DNA from: Gammaproteobacteria bacterium
Lineage (GTDB): Bacteria; Pseudomonadota; Gammaproteobacteria; Xanthomonadales; Marinicellaceae
Reading direction: 5' to 3'
NCBI GenBank assembly: GCA_024280395.1
Contig: JAJRQG010000123.1
Span: 1 to 64,000, forward strand
Length of the DNA stretch: 64,000 nt
Part shown: in pieces, positions 30,936 to 40,682 of the stretch
Numbering within the stretch: position 1 is the first letter of the stretch
Layout of the letters: every line of letters begins with the position of its first letter
The notes under the pieces: model-generated
Seen by the model: the letters and a program-made list of their open reading frames with translations, nothing else
Databases searched by the model: none
Told to the model about the DNA's origin: nothing
Program-made: the position numbers and the translations under genes

Positions 30936-31925
30936 ATGCTCACTTTTTTACAATACGTCGGTGGTTTTATAATCGCCATTATTATTATACTTTTTATTGG
31001 CTATCTTTATTTAAAAATAAAGTTTGGGAAGCTACTTGGGGTTGACCCAGATAATGTGCCAATGATGGTACATTTAAATGAAGACCTCGTTACTCCGCAA
31101 TGGCTTGAAAAGCCCAAATCTATTAAGCTAATTAAACAATTGGAAAATTTAGGTTTTGTCAGAGGAAAGCCTTATCGGATACTAGAAATGCATGGTGTTT
31201 CTCTTTTTAGTCTGTTCAATAATGGTTACACTGCTGTAGTGTACACTCATCCTGTGGTAGGTCTTTGGACGGATATTGTTTTTGAGACAAAGGATGAGTA
31301 TCATTATACAGCTACAAATGCTCCAATGGGAGGTGAAATAAATACCTCGCCCAAAGACATTAAAATTTCTGATCCAAGTGCAAGTGTAGAAAAGCTCTAT
31401 TCATTGATTAGTGAGCAAACCCAAGATAAACAAGCAATATTGGTTAACAATGATAACTTTAGAGTGTTTTTTGAAAATGCTTATAAAAGAGAAATGTCTT
31501 GGAAAGCATCTCAAGGAGGTATTACGCGTGAAGAGTTTAGTGAAATTGGAAAAAATGCGAAAATTAAGATAACAGAATCCAACTCAGAGAAAGCTTTCAT
31601 CGATACGAAGTTACAAGAGTTAGAAGACTGGAACGAATATGGGATTGTTGAATTTTATAAAGACAATGGAGAAGATGAATACAACGGGAATGTATTCATA
31701 GTACCTGAAACTTCATACCCATGTGCCTTCATTCATTATATGGAGCAACAGGAGATGATAGAAGATGAGCAAGTGGATGAATTGTGTCAAATGTTAAAAG
31801 ATAAATCCATTAGTAAAATTTTTGAGACAATTAATAACTCATTATCTTCTGAACTTAGAGCGAATAAAATAGGTAAAATTACATACCCTGTTAAGGCCGA
31901 TGTTTATTTAAAAAAATGGGATTGA
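30936..31925 (+). CDS. Hypothetical membrane-anchored protein
   Basis: 329 aa; N-terminal TM GGFIIAIIIILFIGYLYL; no family recognised. Confidence 0.7.
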   Translation: MLTFLQYVGGFIIAIIIILFIGYLYLKIKFGKLLGVDPDNVPMMVHLNEDLVTPQWLEKPKSIKLIKQLENLGFVRGKPYRILEMHGVSLFSLFNNGYTAVVYTHPVVGLWTDIVFETKDEYHYTATNAPMGGEINTSPKDIKISDPSASVEKLYSLISEQTQDKQAILVNNDNFRVFFENAYKREMSWKASQGGITREEFSEIGKNAKIKITESNSEKAFIDTKLQELEDWNEYGIVEFYKDNGEDEYNGNVFIVPETSYPCAFIHYMEQQEMIEDEQVDELCQMLKDKSISKIFETINNSLSSELRANKIGKITYPVKADVYLKKWD

Positions 31926-31945
31926 TTTGGTCATTTGTTTTTTAT

Positions 31946-31977
31946 GTTGGGTTTCGTACGCTTAGCTCAACCTACAA
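31946..31977 (-). repeat. Degenerate tgtaggttgagctaagcgtacgaaacccaaca intergenic repeat
   Basis: tgttgggtttcgtacgcttagctcaacctaca; resembles the widespread gttgggtttcgc...caacctac intergenic element. Confidence 0.5.
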
Positions 31978-32089
31978 GTAAGTATTAAATATTAATAGAT
32001 TATACTCTGAGAAAGTTTTACAATACAAAATGGCTTGAATTTTGCCGATTCGCACACATTTTAAGATACAAATAATCAAAGAGAATTAA

Positions 32090-32680
32090 ATGAACATTTC
32101 CGTAGATCCAAAAGCACAAGAGTTTTTAGCCGATGTGATTAATAAACACGATGTTGATGATTTACATTTGCAAGTGATGGTAAAAAACCCTGGTACACCA
32201 ATAGCTGATTGTTTTTTAAACTTTTGCGAGCGCGATGAAGTGCCACAAGATGTTTATGAGTTTAAACAATCCACCTACAGTTTGTTTGTTTCTAAACAGG
32301 ATGAGAAGTATTTGGATGAAGCCTCTATTGAATATGAGGAGTCAGATACTGGTGGTCAATTAAACATTAAAGCCCCAAAATTAAAAGGCAAGAAACCTGA
32401 TGTTGATGCACCTTTACATGATAGAGTGCAGTATTTTATTGATTCCGAATTGAACCCGTCACTAGCGATGCATGGAGGTAATGCCAAGCTAACTTCCATT
32501 GATGATGGCTATGCATTTATTGAATTTGGCGGCGGTTGTAATGGGTGTGGCATGGCTGGACAAACCTTGTCCATGGGCATGGAAACCAAACTACTGCGCC
32601 AATTTCCTGAATTGAAAGGTTTGATGGATGGAACAGATCATTCTACAGGTGAAAATCCTTATTATAAACCGGAAGCCTAG
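32090..32680 (+). CDS. nfuA: Fe/S biogenesis protein NfuA
   Basis: A-type-like N-domain plus NifU-like C-domain with CNGCGMA. Confidence 0.95.
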   Translation: MNISVDPKAQEFLADVINKHDVDDLHLQVMVKNPGTPIADCFLNFCERDEVPQDVYEFKQSTYSLFVSKQDEKYLDEASIEYEESDTGGQLNIKAPKLKGKKPDVDAPLHDRVQYFIDSELNPSLAMHGGNAKLTSIDDGYAFIEFGGGCNGCGMAGQTLSMGMETKLLRQFPELKGLMDGTDHSTGENPYYKPEA

Positions 32681-32682
32681 TA

Positions 32683-33504
32683 ATGTCTGAGTTTGCAAAA
32701 GCTGTCACAGCTGGTGAATTTGAATTAGAGGTCATCGAGAAGTCAAAAACGGTTCCTGTGCTGATTGATTTTTGGGCTGAATGGTGTGCACCTTGTAAGC
32801 AGCTTATGCCTATGCTGCACCAGATTGTAGAGTCTCTTAATGGTTCTGTACACCTAGCCACAATTGACACAGATGCCGAACAAGAGTTGGCGGTGAATTA
32901 CGGTATTCGCTCTTTGCCAACAGTGTTATTAATGCAAAACGGAGAAATTGTTGAACAATTTATGGGCGTTCAACCTGAGTCCGAAATTCGCAAGTTGTTA
33001 GAACCGCATTTGACACTTGACGAAATCAATGCAGAGGAAGTTGCAACTAGTGCATCAGAGGACATGCAAAAAGCGATGGAATTAATTAATCAAGGTCAAA
33101 TATTGGAAGCCATACCTTATTTACAATCTGACAGTTCTTTTGATGGAAAGTTATTGTTAATCAAAATATATTTAGAGGAAGGGGAAGTAGATAAAGCGAT
33201 TGAATCATTTGCAAGTCTTGATTCGGACGATAAACAAAAACCACAAGCTAAAAGTATGAAAATCACATTGGATTTAATCCAATTGGCCAATAAGCATGAA
33301 GATGAGTCTTTTCGAACAGCAATTCAAGCAACAATTTCAATTAATCCACTACAAGGAATAGAACTGTTGCTTGGTTTATTGGCTAATCACAAAGGTGATA
33401 AAAGGGAACCTATAAAACAAAGCTTGATTTCTGCCTTTGGATTAATAGAAGATGTTAAACTTGTCTCACAATTAAGGCGCAAAATGGCGTCATTGATATT
33501 TTAA
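32683..33504 (+). CDS. Thioredoxin-like TPR protein (CnoX/YbbN-like)
   Basis: VLIDFWAEWCAPCKQLMPML, YGIRSLPTVLLMQNGEIVEQFMG, C-terminal TPR-like region. Confidence 0.9.
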   Translation: MSEFAKAVTAGEFELEVIEKSKTVPVLIDFWAEWCAPCKQLMPMLHQIVESLNGSVHLATIDTDAEQELAVNYGIRSLPTVLLMQNGEIVEQFMGVQPESEIRKLLEPHLTLDEINAEEVATSASEDMQKAMELINQGQILEAIPYLQSDSSFDGKLLLIKIYLEEGEVDKAIESFASLDSDDKQKPQAKSMKITLDLIQLANKHEDESFRTAIQATISINPLQGIELLLGLLANHKGDKREPIKQSLISAFGLIEDVKLVSQLRRKMASLIF

Positions 33505-33528
33505 TACGAAAATTTAAAAGGTAAAAAC

Positions 33529-34074
33529 ATGAGAAAAATCTTAATTATATTGTCTTTAATGCTGGTTGTCAGTGCTCAAGCACAAGTTGCTAAAAAAATT
33601 GTAAAAGTCGTAAAAAAACCACCTTATACTTCCCGCTTATTTCAAAGTGGTAATGTTTATATTGGTGGCCAACCCGAGTATCATGATTTTGAGCTGCTTA
33701 AAAAAGCGGGCTTTACCCGTGTCATTAATATGCGGACACCAGATGAAATGAAAGGGTTGAAATTTTACGAAGATTACTTGTTGAAAAAAGCCGATATACC
33801 CTATAATTTTATTCCCATTGGAGGAAAAGACAATCCTTATTCTCCTGAAAAATTGGCAGAGTTTGCAAGCGCATTGGAAAGCGCGGGTGATGGGAAAGTG
33901 TTAATGCATTGTCGTTCTGGTCACCGTGCTTCACAATTGTGGGCGGCATATTTAGTTAAATACAAAGGAAAAACTCCTGATGAGGCACTAGAGATGGTCA
34001 GCGATATGGGTTGGTGGCCAATGCCTATGGAAACACTGCTTGGTAAAAAACTGCATGTAACTATAGAAAAATAG
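33529..34074 (+). CDS. DUF442/Blh-like phosphatase-fold protein, secreted
   Basis: Signal peptide; VLMHCRSGHRASQLWAAYLV; VINMRTPDE. Confidence 0.75.
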   Translation: MRKILIILSLMLVVSAQAQVAKKIVKVVKKPPYTSRLFQSGNVYIGGQPEYHDFELLKKAGFTRVINMRTPDEMKGLKFYEDYLLKKADIPYNFIPIGGKDNPYSPEKLAEFASALESAGDGKVLMHCRSGHRASQLWAAYLVKYKGKTPDEALEMVSDMGWWPMPMETLLGKKLHVTIEK

Positions 34075-34088
34075 CGAGGTAATTAATC

Positions 34089-34799
34089 ATGAGTAATCCG
34101 CCAGAAATCAATATTATTCCTGCTTTTGCTGTTCCTTTTGGGGCATCATTTTTGGCAGATTGTGGTGCCATGAACCTGGCTTTGAAAGAGCTGTTTTTAT
34201 TTCGCGAAACTGAACAATACAGAAACAAAACCCGCAATTCAAACGAAACGGATTTGGTTTTTGAAAGTAATTTTGATTTGTTTACTTGGCAGCAAAAATG
34301 TGTACAAGATTTAAAAAAATTCATGACTTCTTGTGTTTTAGAAACCATTGGCATGGTCAACAAGTACAAAAGAAGTACTGTTGAAGAGTTTGATATTTAT
34401 GCGGACGCCTGGTATCACATTACTCGTAAAGGTGGGTATTTTACCAACCATAATCACCCAATGGCATCTTGGTCAGCAGTTTATTGTATTGCTGATGGGG
34501 TCACTCCTGGCGAGCCAGAAGACTCAGGGGTTACTCGATTTTTTCATCCACAAACTGCCGCATCTACTTATTTAGATGCAGGAAATCTCAATATGTCTGA
34601 AGCACCTTTTGGTTTTGGACATCAGGTTTTTAAGCTTCAAGCGGGACAAATATTGATTTTTCCATCTTGGATATACCATGAGGTAAGTGCTTATATGGGA
34701 AACTCAGAACGCATTATCGTGGCGGCAAATTATTGGTTTAATCATCCCAATATGAATCCACAAATTGGGCCTAAAATTTATTCAGGCAAAAGGCAATAA
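34089..34799 (+). CDS. Putative 2OG-Fe(II) oxygenase (TIGR02466-like)
   Basis: GGYFTNHNHPMASWSAVYCIADG; LIFPSWIYHEVSAYMGNSERIIVAANYW. Confidence 0.82.
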   Translation: MSNPPEINIIPAFAVPFGASFLADCGAMNLALKELFLFRETEQYRNKTRNSNETDLVFESNFDLFTWQQKCVQDLKKFMTSCVLETIGMVNKYKRSTVEEFDIYADAWYHITRKGGYFTNHNHPMASWSAVYCIADGVTPGEPEDSGVTRFFHPQTAASTYLDAGNLNMSEAPFGFGHQVFKLQAGQILIFPSWIYHEVSAYMGNSERIIVAANYWFNHPNMNPQIGPKIYSGKRQ

Positions 34800-34827
34800 C
34801 ATAGAAGCACCAAAAGGAGATAAAGTT

Positions 34828-35937
34828 TTGTTTTTTAGAAAAATATTGGCAGTATTATTGCTGTTTATGTTGAATTTCGTTTTTGCGGAAACCGTTGATG
34901 TTAATCAAACATCAATATTGGTGTCTGACACGGTGTCCAATGATTCTCTAAAACTAAGGCAAGCCTTTGCACAAATTGTTGCTAAGAGTACTGGAGAGAA
35001 TATCATTGATGTTTTGTCGAATACTGTTTTTAATTCAACAAATTTTAAAAAGGGAGTAAAACGCTCTTATTTTGAAAAAATAGATTCTAAATATTTTCAG
35101 AATAAGCAACATAAATTTTGGTTTCATCTGGTTATGGATGAAGATTTTGTGCAAAAGACCATTCAAGATGCTGGTTTTTCCTTGTTGCCACATAACAGGA
35201 AAAAAATAATGTTGTGGATTGTTAAAGAATCCATATACATCTCTAATACTGACGATAACCAACCTATTGAAGAAACAATTTTATCTTATGCCTACGAAGA
35301 TGAGTTGACAATGTATTGGGTTGTTCGTTGGGCAAAAGCACTCGGACTTGTGTTGCAAATGCCATATATCGATGAGCAAGACAGGTTAATGGTTTCTCCA
35401 GATTCTATTCAATCTTTGTCGTTCAAAGCCATTGATCAAGCCAATAATCGTTACAAAAATCAACAAAGCCTACTTGTTTATATAAAAGACACCATGCAAA
35501 ACATCAAGATTCGCTCCGGTCTAACTTTCAATGAAAACGATATGTTAATTAAACATTTTCAGGAGCAAGCAGATGCAGAAAGCTCTGTAGAAGAGGGTGA
35601 AGTGCTATATTCAGTATTGCTTGAAGTAGCTCAACAGTATGCTATCATAAATAGAATTAATCGTGAGAACCTAGAAAAACATACCGTGAGAATAGGGGTA
35701 TATGCATTAGATAACTACCAACAAGTTAATTTAATTAGGAAATACCTAACCAGTCTATCTGTCATTGATAGTTATGATATTGTATCTGCATCAAAAGGAG
35801 AACTTTTCTTTAATGTCAATATGTCAATTAATTCAGAAGCTTTTTTGCGTGTTACTCAAAGAGAAGGTGTATTGATTTATGATACTAAAAGTCCATTGAA
35901 CCAAATGTTTTTCAGCCTTGTTAAACCACTGGAATGA
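34828..35937 (+). CDS. DUF2066 family protein
   Basis: Secreted; LRQAFAQIVAKSTGE, RKKIMLWIV; probable TTG start preceded by aaaggag. Confidence 0.72.
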   Translation: MFFRKILAVLLLFMLNFVFAETVDVNQTSILVSDTVSNDSLKLRQAFAQIVAKSTGENIIDVLSNTVFNSTNFKKGVKRSYFEKIDSKYFQNKQHKFWFHLVMDEDFVQKTIQDAGFSLLPHNRKKIMLWIVKESIYISNTDDNQPIEETILSYAYEDELTMYWVVRWAKALGLVLQMPYIDEQDRLMVSPDSIQSLSFKAIDQANNRYKNQQSLLVYIKDTMQNIKIRSGLTFNENDMLIKHFQEQADAESSVEEGEVLYSVLLEVAQQYAIINRINRENLEKHTVRIGVYALDNYQQVNLIRKYLTSLSVIDSYDIVSASKGELFFNVNMSINSEAFLRVTQREGVLIYDTKSPLNQMFFSLVKPLE

Positions 35938-35944
35938 TTGACTC

Positions 35945-36514
35945 GTGAATTGGCTCAGTTATTTACCCAACGCGATAACGATTGCAAGAATATTTGCAAT
36001 GATTCCATTGGTGTGGTTTATGCTAGAAAAGAACTATGAATACGCTTTGTATATAGCAACTGCTGCGGGTTTTTCTGATTTGCTGGATGGTTTCTTAGCC
36101 AGAAGATTTGGTTGGGAAGGTCGATTGGGTCGAATTTTAGATCCCATTGCCGATAAGTTTATGATGCTGTGCTGTTATTTGTTGTTTGCAGTTCAAGGCT
36201 TGATCCCAAATTGGCTATTAATTGTGGTGTTGATTCGTGATATTTCTATAATTACTGGAGGTGTTTTCTACCATTATGCTATTTTAAAAGTGGACAGAGA
36301 AAGCCCGAGTTTATTGAGTAAATTTAATACTGTATTACAAATTTTATTAATCGTGGTTATTTTGTCTCACTACTCAATTTATCAGTTTAATGAAGCTTTT
36401 ATTGATGTATTGATCTATTTAGTGACTTTTTTCACTGTTGCAAGCGGTCTACATTATGTATATTATTGGTTCAACAAAGCAGTTGATGAAAATAAAAAAA
36501 TACAAAATGAATAA
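35945..36514 (+). CDS. CDP-alcohol phosphatidyltransferase (PgsA-like)
   Basis: SDLLDGFLARRFGWEGRLGRILDPIADK matches the DGxxAR...GxxxDxxxD motif. Confidence 0.92.
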   Translation: MNWLSYLPNAITIARIFAMIPLVWFMLEKNYEYALYIATAAGFSDLLDGFLARRFGWEGRLGRILDPIADKFMMLCCYLLFAVQGLIPNWLLIVVLIRDISIITGGVFYHYAILKVDRESPSLLSKFNTVLQILLIVVILSHYSIYQFNEAFIDVLIYLVTFFTVASGLHYVYYWFNKAVDENKKIQNE

Positions 36515-36536
36515 TAGGGAAAAATAGGAGAAAGAA

Positions 36537-37664
36537 ATGTTTACAGATTCTAATCGGTGGTATTTTATGGCGGTATTTTTACTGCTGGGATTTTTCATCT
36601 ATTTATTGGCACCAATTCTGACGCCTTTTGCAGTAAGTGCATTGTTGGCCTATTTATTTGATCCATTTGCAGATAAACTCGAAAGCTGGAAACTCAACCG
36701 AACCTTCTCTGTGGTAATCGTGTTTTTGGTTATGATCTTGTTGGTTTTTTTAATACTGTTGTTTTTAATCCCGACTTTAGAGCACCAAATCAGCAATTTA
36801 TTAACCAACTTACCAAGATACTTTGAGTGGCTAAGTGAGCATTTGAGCCCTTGGCTACAAGAAAAGTTTGGCATAGAAACAGATTTGTTTAATATGTCTG
36901 AAGTGTCGGCTTTATTGAAGTCGCATTGGAATCAAGCTGGAGGAATTGCCAAAAATGTTATTGCCTCATTGTCGCAAAGTGGTTTAATTTTGGTCAATTG
37001 GATGATGAATATTGTGTTGATTCCTGTGATTACCTTTTACCTATTGCGAGATTGGGACATCTTGACTGCCAGAGTAGGAGAGTTGATTCCACGCCCTGCT
37101 TACCCTACCATTAATAAATTGGTTACAGAATCAAACAGTGTATTAAGTGCTTTCTTGCGAGGGCAATTTTCAGTGATGTTGGCATTGGGCGTGATATATT
37201 CCATCGGTCTGATGATTATTGGTTTGGATTTATCTTTGTTAATTGGTATGGGAGCAGGAATAGTTTCTTTTATACCCTATTTGGGTGCAATCACAGGGAT
37301 GATTGTTGGGGTGATCACTGCCGTGGTGCAATTTGGGGATCCTACTTTTGTGGTATACGTATTGATAGTTTTTGGAATAGGTCAGTTATTAGAAGGCTTT
37401 GTGTTGACTCCACTATTGGTGGGAGACAAAATTGGTTTGCATCCCGTTGCCGTAATATTTGCCGTATTAGCTGGAGGGCAACTGTTTGGATTTGTCGGAA
37501 TTTTATTGGGGCTGCCGATAGCCGCAGTGGTGATGGTCTTGTTGCGTTTTGCTCACCAAAACTATATTCAAAGTAAAATGTACAGCGATGGAGATGAATT
37601 TAGTTTGACCAATAAACAGAATAAAAGCAAAAAGAAAAAGGATGCCAAAGAAAAAAGTGAGTAA
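36537..37664 (+). CDS. AI-2E family transporter / PerM-like permease
   Basis: Multi-TM; FLRGQFSVMLALGVIYSIGL, GIVSFIPYLGAITGMIVG, EGFVLTPLLVGDKIGLHPVAVIFAVLAGGQLFG. Confidence 0.93.
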   Translation: MFTDSNRWYFMAVFLLLGFFIYLLAPILTPFAVSALLAYLFDPFADKLESWKLNRTFSVVIVFLVMILLVFLILLFLIPTLEHQISNLLTNLPRYFEWLSEHLSPWLQEKFGIETDLFNMSEVSALLKSHWNQAGGIAKNVIASLSQSGLILVNWMMNIVLIPVITFYLLRDWDILTARVGELIPRPAYPTINKLVTESNSVLSAFLRGQFSVMLALGVIYSIGLMIIGLDLSLLIGMGAGIVSFIPYLGAITGMIVGVITAVVQFGDPTFVVYVLIVFGIGQLLEGFVLTPLLVGDKIGLHPVAVIFAVLAGGQLFGFVGILLGLPIAAVVMVLLRFAHQNYIQSKMYSDGDEFSLTNKQNKSKKKKDAKEKSE

Positions 37665-38361
37665 TTATTCTGGGCAAATGCCACTGGCTTTCAAAAATAC
37701 CCAAGTCAAAACATTTAAAGACTTCGTATTGGGCAAAAATGTTGCATTATTCGACAGTTTGGACTCTTTCCTAGATTCCAAAGAAACTCTTCTGTATATC
37801 TGGGGAGAGCCTGGCAGTGGTAAAACCCATGTTCTACAAGCCACTATAAATTTGCTTAATACTCGCGACAAAACTGCAGTGTTATTGAAGTCAAAGGATT
37901 TATTAGACCGGAAAAATGTCTCACTGATAGCAATGTTTGATTTCATCTGTATAGATGATACTCACAAAATTGCAGGGGATAATATATTAGAAGAATCATT
38001 GTTTTTTTGGATAAATGAAGTCAAACAATTCAGAAAAAAAATCCTATTGGCAGGCCAGTTTTCCAATAAAAGTCGTAGTTGGCAACTGCCTGATTTAAAA
38101 TCTCGGTTGCAATCAGGGAGGACACATGAGCTATTGTCTTTGGACAGAGTCGAGGTGTTAAGGGTGTTTTCAAATATCGCTAAACAAAAAGGCATAACCC
38201 TAGATGAAAGAGTAATGGCGTTCCTAGAGAAAAACTGTCCAATGAACTTGAGTTTTCTAAGTTCATTATTGACTAAACTGGATGAAATAACTCTGGTCGA
38301 AAAAAAGCAAGTAACAATTCCACTTATAAAGAAAATTTTAAAAACAAAACTTGTCAATTAA
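37642..38361 (+). CDS. hda: DnaA regulatory inactivator Hda
   Basis: DnaA-domain-III-like: MPLAFKNTQVKTFKDFVLGKN, WGEPGSGKTHVLQA; position after perM-like gene. Confidence 0.88.
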   Translation: MPKKKVSNYSGQMPLAFKNTQVKTFKDFVLGKNVALFDSLDSFLDSKETLLYIWGEPGSGKTHVLQATINLLNTRDKTAVLLKSKDLLDRKNVSLIAMFDFICIDDTHKIAGDNILEESLFFWINEVKQFRKKILLAGQFSNKSRSWQLPDLKSRLQSGRTHELLSLDRVEVLRVFSNIAKQKGITLDERVMAFLEKNCPMNLSFLSSLLTKLDEITLVEKKQVTIPLIKKILKTKLVN

Positions 38362-38386
38362 AAACAATTCAACGATAATACTCTCC

Positions 38387-38491
38387 GACTTTCGTTGGTC
38401 ACTTAGTAACAGCTAGCGGTGGACTTGGTCAGACCCGGAAGGGAGCAGCCACAGTCGTGAATCTGGGTATTAAGACCGGCTAACGGAAGTC
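38387..38491 (+). ncRNA. ffs: Small SRP RNA (4.5S RNA)
   Basis: ggtcagacccggaagggagcagcca core; terminal gactttcgttggtc / gaccggctaacggaagtc pairing; T-tract after. Confidence 0.93.
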
Positions 38492-38711
38492 ACTTTTTTT
38501 TCTGATGATATTACTTTATTAATTCCTTATCTCATCGCCTGAAAATACTCATTGACATTCGTCAAATCGAATTTTAAGACTCGATATAAGAAATTTCTAA
38601 AGCAATCTAATCAGAAAAACCCACGACATAAGCTGTTTTTTTATTTCTTCCTTATCTCTGCTTTAAAAGTCTTCATACGCACTTACACAACGTGATTTTA
38701 TTCCTCTTTTC

Positions 38712-38739
38712 CGTCATTGCCGCGAAGGCGGTAATCCAT
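38712..38739. repeat. REP-like imperfect palindrome
   Basis: cgtcattgccgcgaaggcggtaatccat; arms attgccgc / gcggtaat. Confidence 0.55.
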
Positions 38740-38960
38740 AAAATCGACAAATATTAGCAAATTCTAATCTATATCCAATTCAAAAATAAACATTGAAAGA
38801 TAAAAATAGCCGTGCTAAATTATAAACATCTTACTAGTACTGTGGATTTTGCCTGTTGTTCAAACTCCTCGAAATTCGAAAGAAATAACTGTTCATGACC
38901 AAGCTCCCATTACTAAAAAGATATGGAATATTCATTTTTAATTGACACAGGAGATTCGTA

Positions 38961-40611
38961 ATGAAAAATACATACATACATACATACATACATACATACA
39001 TACATACTTGCTTGCCTAATTTATGCGTCAATGCTTAGCGCAGCTAATTATCAAGCTTTAGATAAACGACCGGATTTTGTTAACCTTAGTCCTCAACCAA
39101 TCATTCAAAATCATTTAAGACAAGCCAATCTGGGTCAAGATGCAGCGTTGGTATCTGCCAACTATATTAACTTTGACCTGAATGCTCTAAATATAGTCAA
39201 AGGTAATAAAGGAAGGTTTCACAACATCAAAAATACCGAAATGTCAGGGCAAGAAATATCTTTGCGATTGCCCAATGTAGAAAAACCCGTATTGCTGTAC
39301 GTTGACAATGTGCAAAATTTGGTGAAGGGAGTGGTGACTTATACCGGATACAGGATTGGTCAAGTTAATGATTTCTTTATCTTATCCATTGCCGATGAAG
39401 GCGTGATGGCAAAGATCAATTATGGTAAATATATATACATCATCAAACCCATAAAAAGTAAAAGTGTTAAACACACCATTGCCCAATTGGACAAAACCTT
39501 AATTATTAAAGATATACGAGATGATGTGGCTAAAGCAGTTAATCAAAAAAAATTGTCTGCGGTTACTGAAAAATCTAACAATGGGTCGGGACATGTTAAG
39601 GTCTTGTTTTATTTTGAAAATGGTGTTTGGAATCAAAGTTTATACGTCAGCTTAATTGTATCAGAAATGAATGCAGCTTTAAGCCGAAGTGGTGTACCAA
39701 CTAGCAATACCATCTCTTCAGCGGGCATTAAATTATTAGGAGCTTCTTTTACTGGATTGTGTAAAGATGGTATATTGGGTCTTATGGATGCACGTCAAGG
39801 AGCATTTGCAAATATAGATCAGGATCTTAATGCCTATGGTGCAGATATTGCTGTTACTTTAATTAAAACATATACAGGTCAAATTTGTGATCCATTTTCA
39901 GGCCCAGTCGGAAGAGTTGGAGGAGTGGCTTATCCTTACAATCCAGGCTCTCCTTTTGCTGTATTTGCAGATGCTTATGCTTTGGGAGATTTAACAGCTC
40001 TGCATGAGCTGGGTCATGTATTTGGAGGAAGCCATGCAATTATGCAACCTTATATAATTAGGAATCGCTATGCGAAAGGGTTTACAATGAATAACAGTAT
40101 AACTCCTAGTGATAGTTGGCAAACAATCATGGGTTCTTACGGATATTCAAACTGTAATTTTAGTGGTGTTTACTCAACTTGTGAACGGCTTGACTATTTT
40201 AGCAATCCCAATAAAGTAATTTCTTATGAAGGCAATAACATAACATTGGGAGATACTTATAGCAAGATGTATTTGTGGTTAGACATTGGTATGCCAGTGG
40301 TGTCAAACTATAAAGGCTTACCCATTCCACCGCCACCTGCCCCAAACCCAATAAGTGCGACCAATGAATCCTGTTTTGGGTTAAACAGCGTGACTTGGAC
40401 AGCTCAATCTGGCGCGACAGAATATAAACTTTATAAATCTACTAGTTCAAATTTTACGTCGCCAGTTATGTTATATAACGGTACAAATACAACTACAGCA
40501 GTTAACGTTAATTCTGGTTTGTGGTATTTGCGGGCTCAGGCCTGTAATGCTTCAGGTTGTAGTGTCTACAGCAATCAAGTAACAGCTTACAGAATAAGTA
40601 ATTGTTTATAA
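38961..40611 (+). CDS. Secreted zinc metalloprotease (metzincin-like HExxHxxGxxH) with Fn3-like C-terminus; N-terminal frame currently interrupted at (ATAC)10
   Basis: ALHELGHVFGGSH motif in ORF 39031-40611; the upstream ATG 38961 becomes in frame with signal peptide ...YILACLIYASMLSAA if one ATAC unit is removed. Confidence 0.85.
38968..39007 (+). repeat. Perfect tetranucleotide microsatellite (ATAC)10
   Basis: 40 nt of uninterrupted ATAC units starting 7 nt into the ATG 38961 reading frame. Confidence 0.98.
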
Positions 40612-40631
40612 TTTATTAAACTGAGTATTAT

Positions 40632-40661
40632 AGATTGGCTTTACAGTTTAATTGCCAATCT
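40632..40661 (+). other. Inverted repeat upstream of first paralog
   Basis: AGATTGGC ... GCCAATCT. Confidence 0.7.
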
Positions 40662-40682
40662 ATATCTATAGGTAATAATCTA

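Noticed and set aside
38834-39031. Minus-strand ORF with MYVCMYVCMYV
   Set aside because: Reverse translation of the (ATAC)10 tract
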